Assembly: GCA_014729015.1 (NCBI GenBank)
Contig: WJKR01000063.1
Coordinates: forward strand, 1 to 19,219
Origin: Candidatus Woesearchaeota archaeon
Lineage (GTDB): Archaea > Nanobdellota > Nanobdellia > Woesearchaeales > WJKR01
Length of the DNA: 19,219 bases
Direction of reading: 5' to 3'
Part shown: piece after piece, positions 1-6,660 of the stretch
Numbering within the stretch: the stretch's first letter is position 1
How the letters are laid out: each line of letters begins with the position of its first letter
The notes under the pieces: generated by a model
The model's database searches: none
Told to the model about the DNA's origin: nothing
What the model saw: the letters and a program-made list of their open reading frames with translations, nothing else
Made by a program: the position numbers and the translations under genes

Positions 1-382
1 CAATCAACCGCAACGTGGAAACACGCTTATAATACGACGAGTAGCCCTCACGCTCATCAAGAGCAGAAGCTGATTCCAGGAAAGCAAGCCGACGAACAAG
101 CCGGGCAACAACTTCAGACTTACGCAGCGAAGACCAGGTCGGATCAAAACGCTTCGTATCAAACGAGAAAAAAGAAACCCTACACCCCAACCGAGCGGCA
201 GCCAAGCCCAACGATCCCTCAGCGACACCTTGCCGGGAATACTCCTCCTCAGGAACAGCCAACAAACACATCGCCTCATCCAAATCAATAGCAAAACCAT
301 AATAACGCAGCACTTGGACCAGCGAAGCAGGACCGCAACCCTTCGACCGTTGCGGCACCCGCTCAACAGCATACCGTTTCAT
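1..382 (-). CDS. C39-like papain-fold cysteine peptidase (partial, C-terminus beyond window)
   Basis: The first 127 residues are visible; the gene runs off the left edge. The N-terminus has the pattern of C39-like peptidases: a Gln at residue 11, then Lys-Gly-Cys-Gly-Pro-Ala-Ser with the likely nucleophile Cys16, followed by a helix (LVQVLRYYGF). The family usually cuts peptides after double-glycine leaders or otherwise processes peptides; some members act as free cytoplasmic enzymes. The catalytic His and Asp would lie beyond the edge, so activity cannot be confirmed. No signal peptide or membrane segment is seen. Its ATG overlaps the stop codon of the ATP-grasp gene by four bases (ATGA), implying translational coupling in one operon. 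I infer that it trims, transfers or hydrolyses the product of the two upstream ligases. The longer reading frame in this place on the same strand is a shadow in a different frame. Confidence 0.7.
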   Translation of the reverse strand, partial: MKRYAVERVPQRSKGCGPASLVQVLRYYGFAIDLDEAMCLLAVPEEEYSRQGVAEGSLGLAAARLGCRVSFFSFDTKRFDPTWSSLRKSEVVARLVRRLAFLESASALDEREGYSSYYKRVSTLRLI

Positions 383-1668
383 TTTTCATACACAGGCAAA
401 ATAGTAGCCAACCCCTCCCTATCGCTCGACAAAAGGTTGTTCTCAGTAGCACGCGCATATATCCCTCCATACTTACCGTTCAGCATATAAGGACTCAACA
501 AGTAGTGCATCTGTGCATCAACCACCCCATCGGAGAACACCTTAACAGGCAAGGTATCCAGCTCTACGCGTTCCTGCAACACATAATTGTTTCCCCAAGC
601 CTGCCGCAACAAGTCATGCCAATCACCAGGAGACATATCCGCACCTACCCAAACAGCCTTGCTAGAGGACCCGTTACCAGCCTTCAACACGTACTCATCC
701 CGTCGGGAAAGGAAGTGTTCTGGATAATATTCCAACAATTTAGGGTGCAACAACGAGAACGTCGAAGGCGTGTACGACCTCATGTCACGCACGTCCTCAA
801 CCAACCAATAAGGGAACAAAGACTCATACGCCTCCCCAGATATGATTGCGAGAGCCTGCTTACACCCTACGCACTTAGAACGCGCAGGATTCACCAGCAC
901 AGAAGATGAATCCTCCAGCCGCCTGATGAAATCATACCCATCAGCATGCTTTTCAGGCACATCATGAAGCAGGAACCGTCGATAGAACAAGTCGATAGGA
1001 ACACCATCGACCACGCCTTTACCCCTTTCATACGTGATATCCAGAGGAGAAGCCAAACGCACGTCGAACCCACGTTCCTTGGCATAATCAAGGAACAAAC
1101 CATAACGAGCACTGTTAGCGACGACATCCTCAGGCCACTCAAGCAAAGCAATGGTCGGAGACGCAATAGGGACAACACCCTTCTCAGCGGCCTGTTCAGC
1201 ATAAGAAGACAGCAAGATGTCCAAATAGCCGTCGAGACGTCGATGGGGAAAACCATCAACCTTGTCAAGGAAATATTCGGAGAACAGCCGCTCGATAGTA
1301 TCGCATTCCTCAGCGCCACCAGGAGACTCGGTGTTCGCCTCGATGACCCGGAAACCATCAGGGGTACGGAAAACATCCAACCGGCCCAACGGCAAAGTGC
1401 TCCTGTATGAAGGCAGAGTCGAGAGCAACGCGTGCAAATCCTCATCGAACCCCAAATACTCAGCGAACGTGTCATACTCAGAAGCAATATGATTGAGCAC
1501 ACGATAGTATCCTTCTGTCAAAAAAGACAGCGCGGAGACGTCTTCCTTGGACAGGACGAGAGAAGACATTGGGGGCACCCACTTGCTCGTCCCATCAGGG
1601 TCCAGCACGTTTCCGTATCCGCGCACATAGCGATCAACGACGTCAAATGACAGCACATCAACCACCAT
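379..1668 (-). CDS. Circularly permuted ATP-grasp amidoligase (glutathionylspermidine synthase-like)
   Basis: A protein of about 429 residues. Features of the circularly permuted ATP-grasp / glutathionylspermidine synthase-like group are visible: a GRLDVFRTPDGFRVIEANTESPGG-type block near residue 100 (Arg/Asp followed by Glu-Ala-Asn), a Lys-Ala-Gly-Asn-Gly-Ser-Ser-Ser phosphate-binding loop in the last third, a following YVLQERV strand, and a C-terminal NGKYGGIYAR block. Such enzymes join a carboxylate to an amine through an acyl-phosphate made from ATP. The substrate is not evident. Three starts are possible: TTG 1674, GTG 1671 and ATG 1668. I chose ATG 1668 because a GGTGAT Shine-Dalgarno match (1674-1679) lies five bases upstream. 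It overlaps the end of the GCS2 gene and the start of the peptidase gene, so the three are almost surely co-translated. Confidence 0.8.
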   Translation of the reverse strand: MVVDVLSFDVVDRYVRGYGNVLDPDGTSKWVPPMSSLVLSKEDVSALSFLTEGYYRVLNHIASEYDTFAEYLGFDEDLHALLSTLPSYRSTLPLGRLDVFRTPDGFRVIEANTESPGGAEECDTIERLFSEYFLDKVDGFPHRRLDGYLDILLSSYAEQAAEKGVVPIASPTIALLEWPEDVVANSARYGLFLDYAKERGFDVRLASPLDITYERGKGVVDGVPIDLFYRRFLLHDVPEKHADGYDFIRRLEDSSSVLVNPARSKCVGCKQALAIISGEAYESLFPYWLVEDVRDMRSYTPSTFSLLHPKLLEYYPEHFLSRRDEYVLKAGNGSSSKAVWVGADMSPGDWHDLLRQAWGNNYVLQERVELDTLPVKVFSDGVVDAQMHYLLSPYMLNGKYGGIYARATENNLLSSDREGLATILPVYEK

Positions 1669-2848
1669 CACCAATCACCCCCACAGGTAGCTCAAAATAC
1701 TGGTGGGCAGAACGCAATGAGTCGAGATACGCCTCATGCAGGTGCGCATACTTCTGATGATTATCAGAATGCAAAGAGACTATCTTATCAGCATAGTTCT
1801 TCTTATCAGCAAGGAACCTGTTCGCGTAGGAAGCGAGAGGCTTCCCTTCAGCAACTACCCCTGCATCGCAGAAAGCCGCTAATGAGCTGCAGTAGTCAAA
1901 CACGCCTTCCGTCTTGAAACCATAACGGATCGCGTCATCGCTCATAGCCTGAAGCAAGCTATACGACTCTTCGGGATCCGAATGTCTCCCAACCAGCACG
2001 TCTAGATACAGGTTGTCCGTACCCGTCGATGACCGCATGCGCCGCAAACCCCCGTCAATCAAGTCAGCAAGTCCAAAGAGCAACACAATATCAGGCACTG
2101 CCCCCATACTCCTTATCTCGCTCGTGCCATAATGAGGATTTATCCTCGTAGGCCCCCAGATAGAATTGTACTCGTCCGCATAATGGGAGAAATCCACATC
2201 TTTTTCCTTCGATAAATGCAGAAAATGCAAGTATTTCTCCAAGTGCTCCTGCACGTACCGATCATAGGAGGTGCCGAACCGCTGCAGTTGTCCTTGGAAA
2301 GGCAAGTCTTCATGGACGATGTATCGATAGGTATGCGTCCGCCAACTATCAAAAAGCATACCTTCAGAGTAATGCGGGGAACAAGCGGTTACAGCAATCG
2401 CTAAAGGATCAACAGCCTTGAGAAAATTTATTTGGTCTATCTTGTCCTGATTATCATCAGGCAGGTCATAATGCACGTGAAATCCCATTACCTTACCGCT
2501 GATCTCGAATCGATCCTCGCCCAATAATCTCTTCTTCACCCCATAACGAGGCGAGTTCCTAATTATCGGCTTGAAATCGGCGTCGAGCGGCATCTCGATA
2601 GGTAACACTTTGAGGCCGCGATACTCTGCTATACCATTCAAGCGGTCCAACTGGTTCACGAGGTCACTAGCAGCGACCAGTAAGGAATCCGGTCTTGAGT
2701 TCACCTCGACCATGGCATGAGAGCACTCAGGGGTGACCGTGACTCCCTGTTTCTGCGCGTCTGCTATGAGCACGTCCGCATTGTTGGTCTCATTGAACTG
2801 TTCATCCAGGACCAACAGTTCCAACTCAAACCCGATTTTTGCAGCCAT
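1658..2848 (-). CDS. GCS2-family carboxylate-amine ligase (glutamate-cysteine ligase type 2-like)
   Basis: A 396-residue soluble protein with hallmarks of the GCS2 family of the glutamine-synthetase-fold ligases: an N-terminal Gly-Phe-Glu-Leu-Glu metal/ATP-binding motif at residues 6-10, EVNSRPD near residue 48, GFHVHYDLP near residue 122, and GTSEIRSMGAVPD near residue 243. Family members couple ATP hydrolysis to formation of gamma-glutamyl or other amide bonds; YbdK-type relatives have weak glutamate-cysteine ligase activity and many have unknown substrates. It is the first gene of the three-gene operon. The ATG is preceded by a purine-rich GATGAGGG stretch about seven bases upstream. A true gamma-glutamylcysteine synthetase role is possible, but the partner ligase and peptidase suggest a peptide or protein modification route instead. 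Substrate is not determinable here. Confidence 0.83.
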   Translation of the reverse strand: MAAKIGFELELLVLDEQFNETNNADVLIADAQKQGVTVTPECSHAMVEVNSRPDSLLVAASDLVNQLDRLNGIAEYRGLKVLPIEMPLDADFKPIIRNSPRYGVKKRLLGEDRFEISGKVMGFHVHYDLPDDNQDKIDQINFLKAVDPLAIAVTACSPHYSEGMLFDSWRTHTYRYIVHEDLPFQGQLQRFGTSYDRYVQEHLEKYLHFLHLSKEKDVDFSHYADEYNSIWGPTRINPHYGTSEIRSMGAVPDIVLLFGLADLIDGGLRRMRSSTGTDNLYLDVLVGRHSDPEESYSLLQAMSDDAIRYGFKTEGVFDYCSSLAAFCDAGVVAEGKPLASYANRFLADKKNYADKIVSLHSDNHQKYAHLHEAYLDSLRSAHQYFELPVGVIGDGG

Positions 2849-2870
2849 CGTTTTCCCTCATCAACAATAA

Positions 2871-2909
2871 GAGCCCGGCGCCGAAGCGCCATGATTGCTC
2901 GCCCGGGCA
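2871..2909 (-). promoter_or_regulatory. Structured 5' leader with UUCG-loop hairpin before the GCS2 operon
   Basis: On the minus strand, positions 2890-2877 read GGCGC-TTCG-GCGCC, a five-pair stem with the extra-stable cUUCGg tetraloop. A second pairing, GCCCGGgCG (2909-2901) with CGCCGGGC (2883-2876), uses part of the same bases with one bulge, so the two folds compete. The structure sits 30-60 bases before the GCS2 ATG, within the leader expected from the TATA-like box at 2976-2984. A regulatory role is inferred. Confidence 0.4.
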
Positions 2910-2975
2910 AATCGTCGCACAGAGCGTCATCGCCCTAACAATTTCTTGTTTCCGTATGTACAGGATCGAAAAGCG

Positions 2976-2984
2976 CTTATAAAC
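2976..2984 (-). promoter_or_regulatory. TATA-like box, probable promoter of the GCS2/ATP-grasp/C39 operon
   Basis: The minus strand reads GTTTATAAG here. Initiation about 25 bases downstream (near 2952) would give a leader of about 100 bases containing the hairpin. The box is nearly symmetric and could also read to the right, though the rightward gene has a better-placed box at 3018-3027. Confidence 0.45.
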
Positions 2985-3010
2985 ACCAAACCCCTTGTTA
3001 TTGGTAAAAA

Positions 3011-3028
3011 AGGAAATTTTATATAATA
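3011..3028 (+). promoter_or_regulatory. BRE/TATA promoter of the Lrp-like regulator, leaderless start
   Basis: GGAAATTTTATATAAT combines a purine/A-rich BRE-like element with a TATA box. The box centre lies about 26 bases before the ATG at 3049, placing the transcription start at or next to the start codon. This also argues against the upstream in-frame start at 2995. Confidence 0.65.
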
Positions 3029-3048
3029 TAATTTCATTCTTAACAAAT

Positions 3049-4020
3049 ATGGACCTAAATAAATTGAGTAGATTATTGTTCGAACTCTCGAAAAACTCTC
3101 ACCTCACCACCAAGATGATCGCTCAACTCCTCAATATCAGCCAGCAGTCCGCCAGTTATACCCTACAAAAACTGGAGAAAGAAAGGACCATCCAAAACTA
3201 CCAAACAGTCGCCGACCCGGCCAAATTCGGTCTTGTCAACGCGTTCCTCCTCCTTAACTACCAACGGTTCGACCACCAGACCACGAGCAACATTAAACGA
3301 CACCTCAAACAAGACCCGAATGTCATCAGAATAGAAGAGACCAGCCAAGGAGCAGACCTCCTTGTGGAGTACTGTGTCCCCAACCTGTCCTACTTCAACA
3401 AACAACACAGAGCCTTCCTGTACGAATTCAAAGACGCCGTCAGAGTGACCGAAGCACAAGTCGTCATCGTCAAACACCTCTACTCCAAAAACTACTTACA
3501 CAAACGAGCACCAGACGCCAAAGAAACCATCATCTCAGGAGACCGGGAAAGCATCACCCTCAACGACAAACAACAAGGAGTCCTCCAAGCATTGGCGGAA
3601 GAGCCACGGGCAACCCTCATCAACGTGGCCAAGAAGACCAAGCTGGACCCGAAGACCATCGTCAACATCAGGAAATGGCTGCAGAAGAGAAAGATCATCC
3701 GGTACTACAGCATCCTCATAGACAACGACAAGCTGGACATCACCCGAGAACACGTGTTCATCACTCTATCACATAGTGACCGACAAGACGAACAACGATT
3801 CCTCGAGTACTGCAAACAACACAAGAACATCATCGCCCTGACTAAGACCATCGGCCCCTACGACCTGTTCATCACCACTGAAAGAATCAAAAAAGAGAAA
3901 AATGTCATCAACGACCTCAGGAAAACATTTACTATCAGGGACTACCGCATCCTCATCACAGACAACATCCTCAAACACCACCACCTACCGACCAACCTGT
4001 TCGAGAACGACAAACAATGA
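3049..4020 (+). CDS. Two-module Lrp/AsnC-like transcriptional regulator
   Basis: A 323-residue protein made of two similar halves. Residues 1-50 form a winged helix (NSHLTTKMIAQLLNISQQSA, then a basic wing), followed by an AsnC-like alpha/beta domain. A second helix-turn-helix lies near residues 175-220 (RATLINVAKKTKLDPKTIVN), followed by a second alpha/beta domain ending near residue 300. Lrp/AsnC proteins bind DNA and sense amino acids or related small molecules; standard members have one such module of about 150 residues, so this looks like an internal duplication. The first half resembles HTH units that read XXLLNIS-type recognition helices. The start at 3049 is chosen from the promoter spacing; 18 extra in-frame codons lie upstream. 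The stop overlaps the phosphoesterase start by four bases, so the two are co-expressed. Targets and ligand are unknown. Confidence 0.75.
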   Translation: MDLNKLSRLLFELSKNSHLTTKMIAQLLNISQQSASYTLQKLEKERTIQNYQTVADPAKFGLVNAFLLLNYQRFDHQTTSNIKRHLKQDPNVIRIEETSQGADLLVEYCVPNLSYFNKQHRAFLYEFKDAVRVTEAQVVIVKHLYSKNYLHKRAPDAKETIISGDRESITLNDKQQGVLQALAEEPRATLINVAKKTKLDPKTIVNIRKWLQKRKIIRYYSILIDNDKLDITREHVFITLSHSDRQDEQRFLEYCKQHKNIIALTKTIGPYDLFITTERIKKEKNVINDLRKTFTIRDYRILITDNILKHHHLPTNLFENDKQ

Positions 4021-4607
4021 AGATTTACGTGTTCAGCGACTTCCACGCGCAAGGAGACTACTTGGAAGAGATGCAAGTAAAAGCAGCACAAGCAGACCTC
4101 GTCATATCAGCGGGCGACCACTCAGTCTTCGAATTCGACCAAGACAACATATTGCAAGCGTTCAACAACTGGAACAAGCCGCTCCTGATTATACACGGCA
4201 ACCACGAAGAGGAAGGTACGCTTAGACAAGCAGTGAAGAAACACCCCAACCTCACGTTCACGCACGGCGAAGAAATCGTCAAAAAAGGCGTTCGCATCCT
4301 CTTCTGGGGAGGCGGCGGCTTCACCAGCACGGACAGAGCGCTCAACAAGAAGGTCAAGGAATGGAAGCGCAGCCAGCACGCACGCCTCCCCACCGTATTG
4401 GTGACGCACGCACCGCCCCACAACACCGCACTGGACGACATCGACGGCAGGCACGTCGGGAACAAGACCATCAGGAAAGCCATCAAGCAACTCAAGCCAA
4501 GATACGCCGTCAGCGGCCACATCCACGAAGCGGAAGGAGCGGAAGACAACATCGGCGACACCGTCTGCTACAACCTCGGCCCAAGAGGAAGAATCATCAC
4601 TCTCTAA
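4017..4607 (+). CDS. Calcineurin-like metallophosphoesterase
   Basis: A 196-residue, single-domain metallophosphoesterase. The dimetal ligands are all visible in order: Asp8 and His10 (SDFH), Asp34 (AGDHS), Asn62-His63 (GNHEE), a His in VTHAPPH, and GHIHE near the C-terminus. The family cleaves phosphomonoesters or phosphodiesters, with substrates from cyclic nucleotides to nucleic acids; the size and plain layout fit the YfcE/MJ0936-type phosphodiesterases. No signal peptide or membrane segment is present, so it is cytoplasmic. The ATG overlaps the upstream regulator's stop codon by four bases, suggesting translational coupling and perhaps a shared signal. Substrate cannot be read from sequence. 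Confidence 0.88.
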   Translation: MKIYVFSDFHAQGDYLEEMQVKAAQADLVISAGDHSVFEFDQDNILQAFNNWNKPLLIIHGNHEEEGTLRQAVKKHPNLTFTHGEEIVKKGVRILFWGGGGFTSTDRALNKKVKEWKRSQHARLPTVLVTHAPPHNTALDDIDGRHVGNKTIRKAIKQLKPRYAVSGHIHEAEGAEDNIGDTVCYNLGPRGRIITL

Positions 4608-4665
4608 CCTCACAGAAGACAATGCAGCATAAGCGCACAAGAAGAACGAACACAACCAAGACCGC

Positions 4666-5778
4666 TCAGTCCAGGTCCTTCTCCTCGATATCCCCTTCCG
4701 CCACTTCCAGGTCGCGGGCGGCGTGAGCGCTAGTCCATCGCACCGAGCACTCCTCTGAGGGGATATCCCGACACTCGCCGGCCTCATACGCCGCCCACCG
4801 TTGGAAGAACGCGTTGAAGTCAATCCATGTCTCCCAAGACTTCCTCGCCTCATCATAGTATTGCTTCTTCGCCAACAGCACGACCCGCGAAGGCTTGTGC
4901 TCGTCTGCCAGTGCATACCCGGGCAGGTGCGCAAGGATTGCTTCCGCGAACGCCTTGACCTCATCGTGGTAGGGCATATTCTTTATCGACAGCACCTGCC
5001 TGGACGCGCCGACGAACATGTATGCCTTGACCTCGACGAAGTCGGGGTCCCCCCTACGCACGAGTTCCGCATAGCCTTCGGGCGAGACCATGTTCATTCC
5101 CTTTATCGCGGTTATCCTGATCGTGGTTCGTCCTTTCTTCTTTGCCAATCCGTCTAGACTCCCCAAGAACCTTTCCCAGTAGTCCGGGAACAACGGCTTA
5201 TCAATTTTTTTCAGCAAGTCCTTGCTCGGCGCGTCCACAGAGAGGTAGAGCTGCGTCACAGGAGCCAAGTCCCGTATCTCGTCGGTGTACTGTGCGTTGG
5301 TGACCATGAATGTGCTGATGCCGCGCTTATGGAAGCCCGCGACCACCTCATTGATCCGTGGATAGGTAATGGGCTCGCCTGACAAGGACAACGCGACGTG
5401 CCGCACCTCTTTGGACTCCTCGTACAGCTGCTTGTCCGCGGTAGGGTGACCGCCAAAGCCGTACAATAAGTGTTCTTGCGCGTCCAAAGCACCTTTGATG
5501 ATGTCCTCTGGCTCGTCCATGCCCCACCGCCATTTCTTAGCGACCGGTGCTTTGCGGCCACGCCAGCAGAACACGCACCGGTTAGCGCAGCTCATCGACG
5601 TGGTCATCTGCAGGCATTGGTGAGAGCGGATGCCGTAGAACTTCAGCTTGTAGCAGCCGCCTTTGCCGCGGAGCATGTTCTTCGTCCACCCGCACACCTT
5701 GACGGCAGAGTGCTTGTTGTCGCCGAGTATCCTATACTGTTGTTTCTCCAGCTCCGCGATAGCTTCTGGGCCAAGCAT
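4666..5778 (-). CDS. taw1: tRNA 4-demethylwyosine synthase Taw1 (radical SAM)
   Basis: A 370-residue radical SAM enzyme. It condenses N1-methylguanosine-37 of tRNA-Phe with a pyruvate fragment to give the tricyclic 4-demethylwyosine, the second step of wyosine synthesis in archaea and eukaryotes. The radical SAM cluster motif is CANRCVFC (CxxxCxxC) near residue 66. Three further Cys nearer the N-terminus (KVCGW, GGCYKL, HQCLQ) match the second Fe-S cluster of TYW1. YGIRSHQCLQMT, WRWGMDEPEDI and LSLSGEPITYP are strongly characteristic of the family. The archaeal form lacks the flavodoxin domain found in eukaryotes, as here. The 3' end converges on the phosphoesterase gene 58 bases away; that gap holds nothing recognisable. 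A TATA-like box 26 bases upstream suggests a leaderless mRNA. Confidence 0.93.
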   Translation of the reverse strand: MLGPEAIAELEKQQYRILGDNKHSAVKVCGWTKNMLRGKGGCYKLKFYGIRSHQCLQMTTSMSCANRCVFCWRGRKAPVAKKWRWGMDEPEDIIKGALDAQEHLLYGFGGHPTADKQLYEESKEVRHVALSLSGEPITYPRINEVVAGFHKRGISTFMVTNAQYTDEIRDLAPVTQLYLSVDAPSKDLLKKIDKPLFPDYWERFLGSLDGLAKKKGRTTIRITAIKGMNMVSPEGYAELVRRGDPDFVEVKAYMFVGASRQVLSIKNMPYHDEVKAFAEAILAHLPGYALADEHKPSRVVLLAKKQYYDEARKSWETWIDFNAFFQRWAAYEAGECRDIPSEECSVRWTSAHAARDLEVAEGDIEEKDLD

Positions 5779-5800
5779 GAAGAAGATAGAACAAGATACT

Positions 5801-5809
5801 GTTTAAATG
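5801..5809 (-). promoter_or_regulatory. TATA-like box of taw1 (leaderless)
   Basis: The minus strand reads ATTTAAAC, centred about 26 bases before the taw1 ATG (5778). A second TATA-like box at 5829-5837 also lies upstream and may serve the divergent gene. Confidence 0.55.
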
Positions 5810-5828
5810 TGTTGTCTTGGCATAAAAC

Positions 5829-5837
5829 ATATAAACA
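5829..5837 (+). promoter_or_regulatory. TATA-like box of the PepSY-like gene (leaderless)
   Basis: CATATAAAC is centred about 26 bases before the ATG at 5859, consistent with a start of transcription at the start codon. Confidence 0.55.
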
Positions 5838-5858
5838 CCGCGCATAGCGTGTTTTGTG

Positions 5859-6356
5859 ATGAACATCCACCAAGTGATTGCGTTCGTGGAACACAGCAAG
5901 AAATGCAAGGATTTCAAGAAGGCGCATGAGCATTATTATTTGGTGCATTGCTTCTGCACTATTGAGAACAAGCAGCAGAGTCCTTGGCAGATAGGCTATT
6001 ATTCCCGAGAGACGGAGCGGATCGTGTCCTTCACCGCCGGCAAGGAAGTGTTGCAGGGAGAGGAGGATGAGACGTTCACCAAGCAAGGGCACGTGCCGGC
6101 GTTGGATGCGGGCAAAATCAAGGTGTCGCTTGAGGACGCGTTAGCAAAAGCAGAAGATTTTAGGCAGCGTTCCTACAATGCAGAATCAGTGACAAAAACT
6201 ATTATCATCTTGCAGACGATTGATGATGTCCCCGTCTGGAACGTGACGTTGGTGACTCACGCGTTCTCCCTCCTCAATGTCAGGGTGCACGCAGGAAGTG
6301 GGAAAGTCATATCCACAATCGCTGATTCCGTCCTTAATTTGGGGCAGAGGACGTGA
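5859..6356 (+). CDS. Hypothetical protein with PepSY-like C-terminal domain
   Basis: A 165-residue soluble protein without signal peptide or membrane segment. The C-terminal half (about residues 75-160) has a PepSY-like pattern: a helix (SLEDALAKAEDF), a strand ending in a Leu-Gln pair, then PVWNVTLVTHAF, LLNVRVHAGSG and KVIST, the strand-turn-strand ending typical of such domains. Extracellular PepSY domains often inhibit peptidases, but cytoplasmic archaeal versions are uncharacterised, and none of the neighbours is a secreted protease. The N-terminal part (residues 1-60) has several Cys and aromatic residues and no recognised fold. A GTG three bases upstream of the ATG is an alternative start. 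A T7 run follows the stop codon, so it is probably a single-gene transcript. Confidence 0.65.
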   Translation: MNIHQVIAFVEHSKKCKDFKKAHEHYYLVHCFCTIENKQQSPWQIGYYSRETERIVSFTAGKEVLQGEEDETFTKQGHVPALDAGKIKVSLEDALAKAEDFRQRSYNAESVTKTIIILQTIDDVPVWNVTLVTHAFSLLNVRVHAGSGKVISTIADSVLNLGQRT

Positions 6357-6359
6357 GAA

Positions 6360-6366
6360 TTTTTTT
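6360..6366 (+). terminator. Poly-T terminator after the PepSY-like gene
   Basis: A run of seven T begins four bases after the stop codon. Short T-runs are the usual intrinsic terminators in archaea; no strong hairpin precedes it. Confidence 0.55.
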
Positions 6367-6430
6367 CTCTATCACTCAGGATTATAGGTTGTTTTGCAAC
6401 GGTTGTTGTGCGTATATCAGAGCCCCATAG

Positions 6431-6441
6431 TGTTTATATAT
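6431..6441 (+). promoter_or_regulatory. TATA-like box upstream of the small acidic ORF
   Basis: TGTTTATATAT lies about 40 bases before the ATG at 6476. A start of transcription near 6460 would give a leader of about 15 bases that includes the GGTG Shine-Dalgarno match at 6466-6469. Confidence 0.5.
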
Positions 6442-6475
6442 GAGCGTGCCCATGACTACATAACAGGTGTGTGTA

Positions 6476-6562
6476 ATGACCGGAATCTCTTTCAGAGCGA
6501 TGAACATGAGCCACAAACTCACCAACTTCTTTTCCGAGGATTACGAGGACGAAGAGGAATAA
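6476..6562 (+). CDS. Possible 28-residue acidic small protein
   Basis: An ATG-to-TAA frame of 28 codons: a short N-terminal part with Arg, Lys and hydrophobic residues (MTGISFRAMNMSHKLTNFF) followed by an acidic tail (SEDYEDEEE). It has its own TATA-like box at 6431-6441 and a GGTG Shine-Dalgarno match six bases before the ATG, and lies in an otherwise gene-free gap between two genes on the same strand. No homologue is recognised. The acidic tail could bind a basic partner, but function is unknown. Chance ORFs of this size are common, so the promoter and ribosome-binding site are the main support. The same transcript could instead be a non-coding RNA. Confidence 0.4.
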   Translation: MTGISFRAMNMSHKLTNFFSEDYEDEEE

Positions 6563-6606
6563 GACCGCTTTTCCGGAATAATCTTTGCGAAATATGTATT
6601 TGAGGA

Positions 6607-6622
6607 CATAAATCTTTTTATG
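6607..6622 (+). promoter_or_regulatory. AT-rich promoter element of the kinase-deaminase gene
   Basis: CATAAATCTTTTTATG contains one or two weak TATA-like sites. Initiation about 26 bases later falls at 6637-6645, next to the GTG at 6643 and 18 bases before the ATG at 6661, so it does not settle the start codon. Confidence 0.35.
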
Positions 6623-6660
6623 AGTTCTGTATCCACTACTGAGTGAACAAAGGGATATGT

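Noticed and set aside
4..372. 122-residue minus-strand open frame rich in Arg, Leu and Val
   Set aside because: It is a shadow in another frame of the C39-like peptidase gene, which has the family motif and the overlapping ATGA start.
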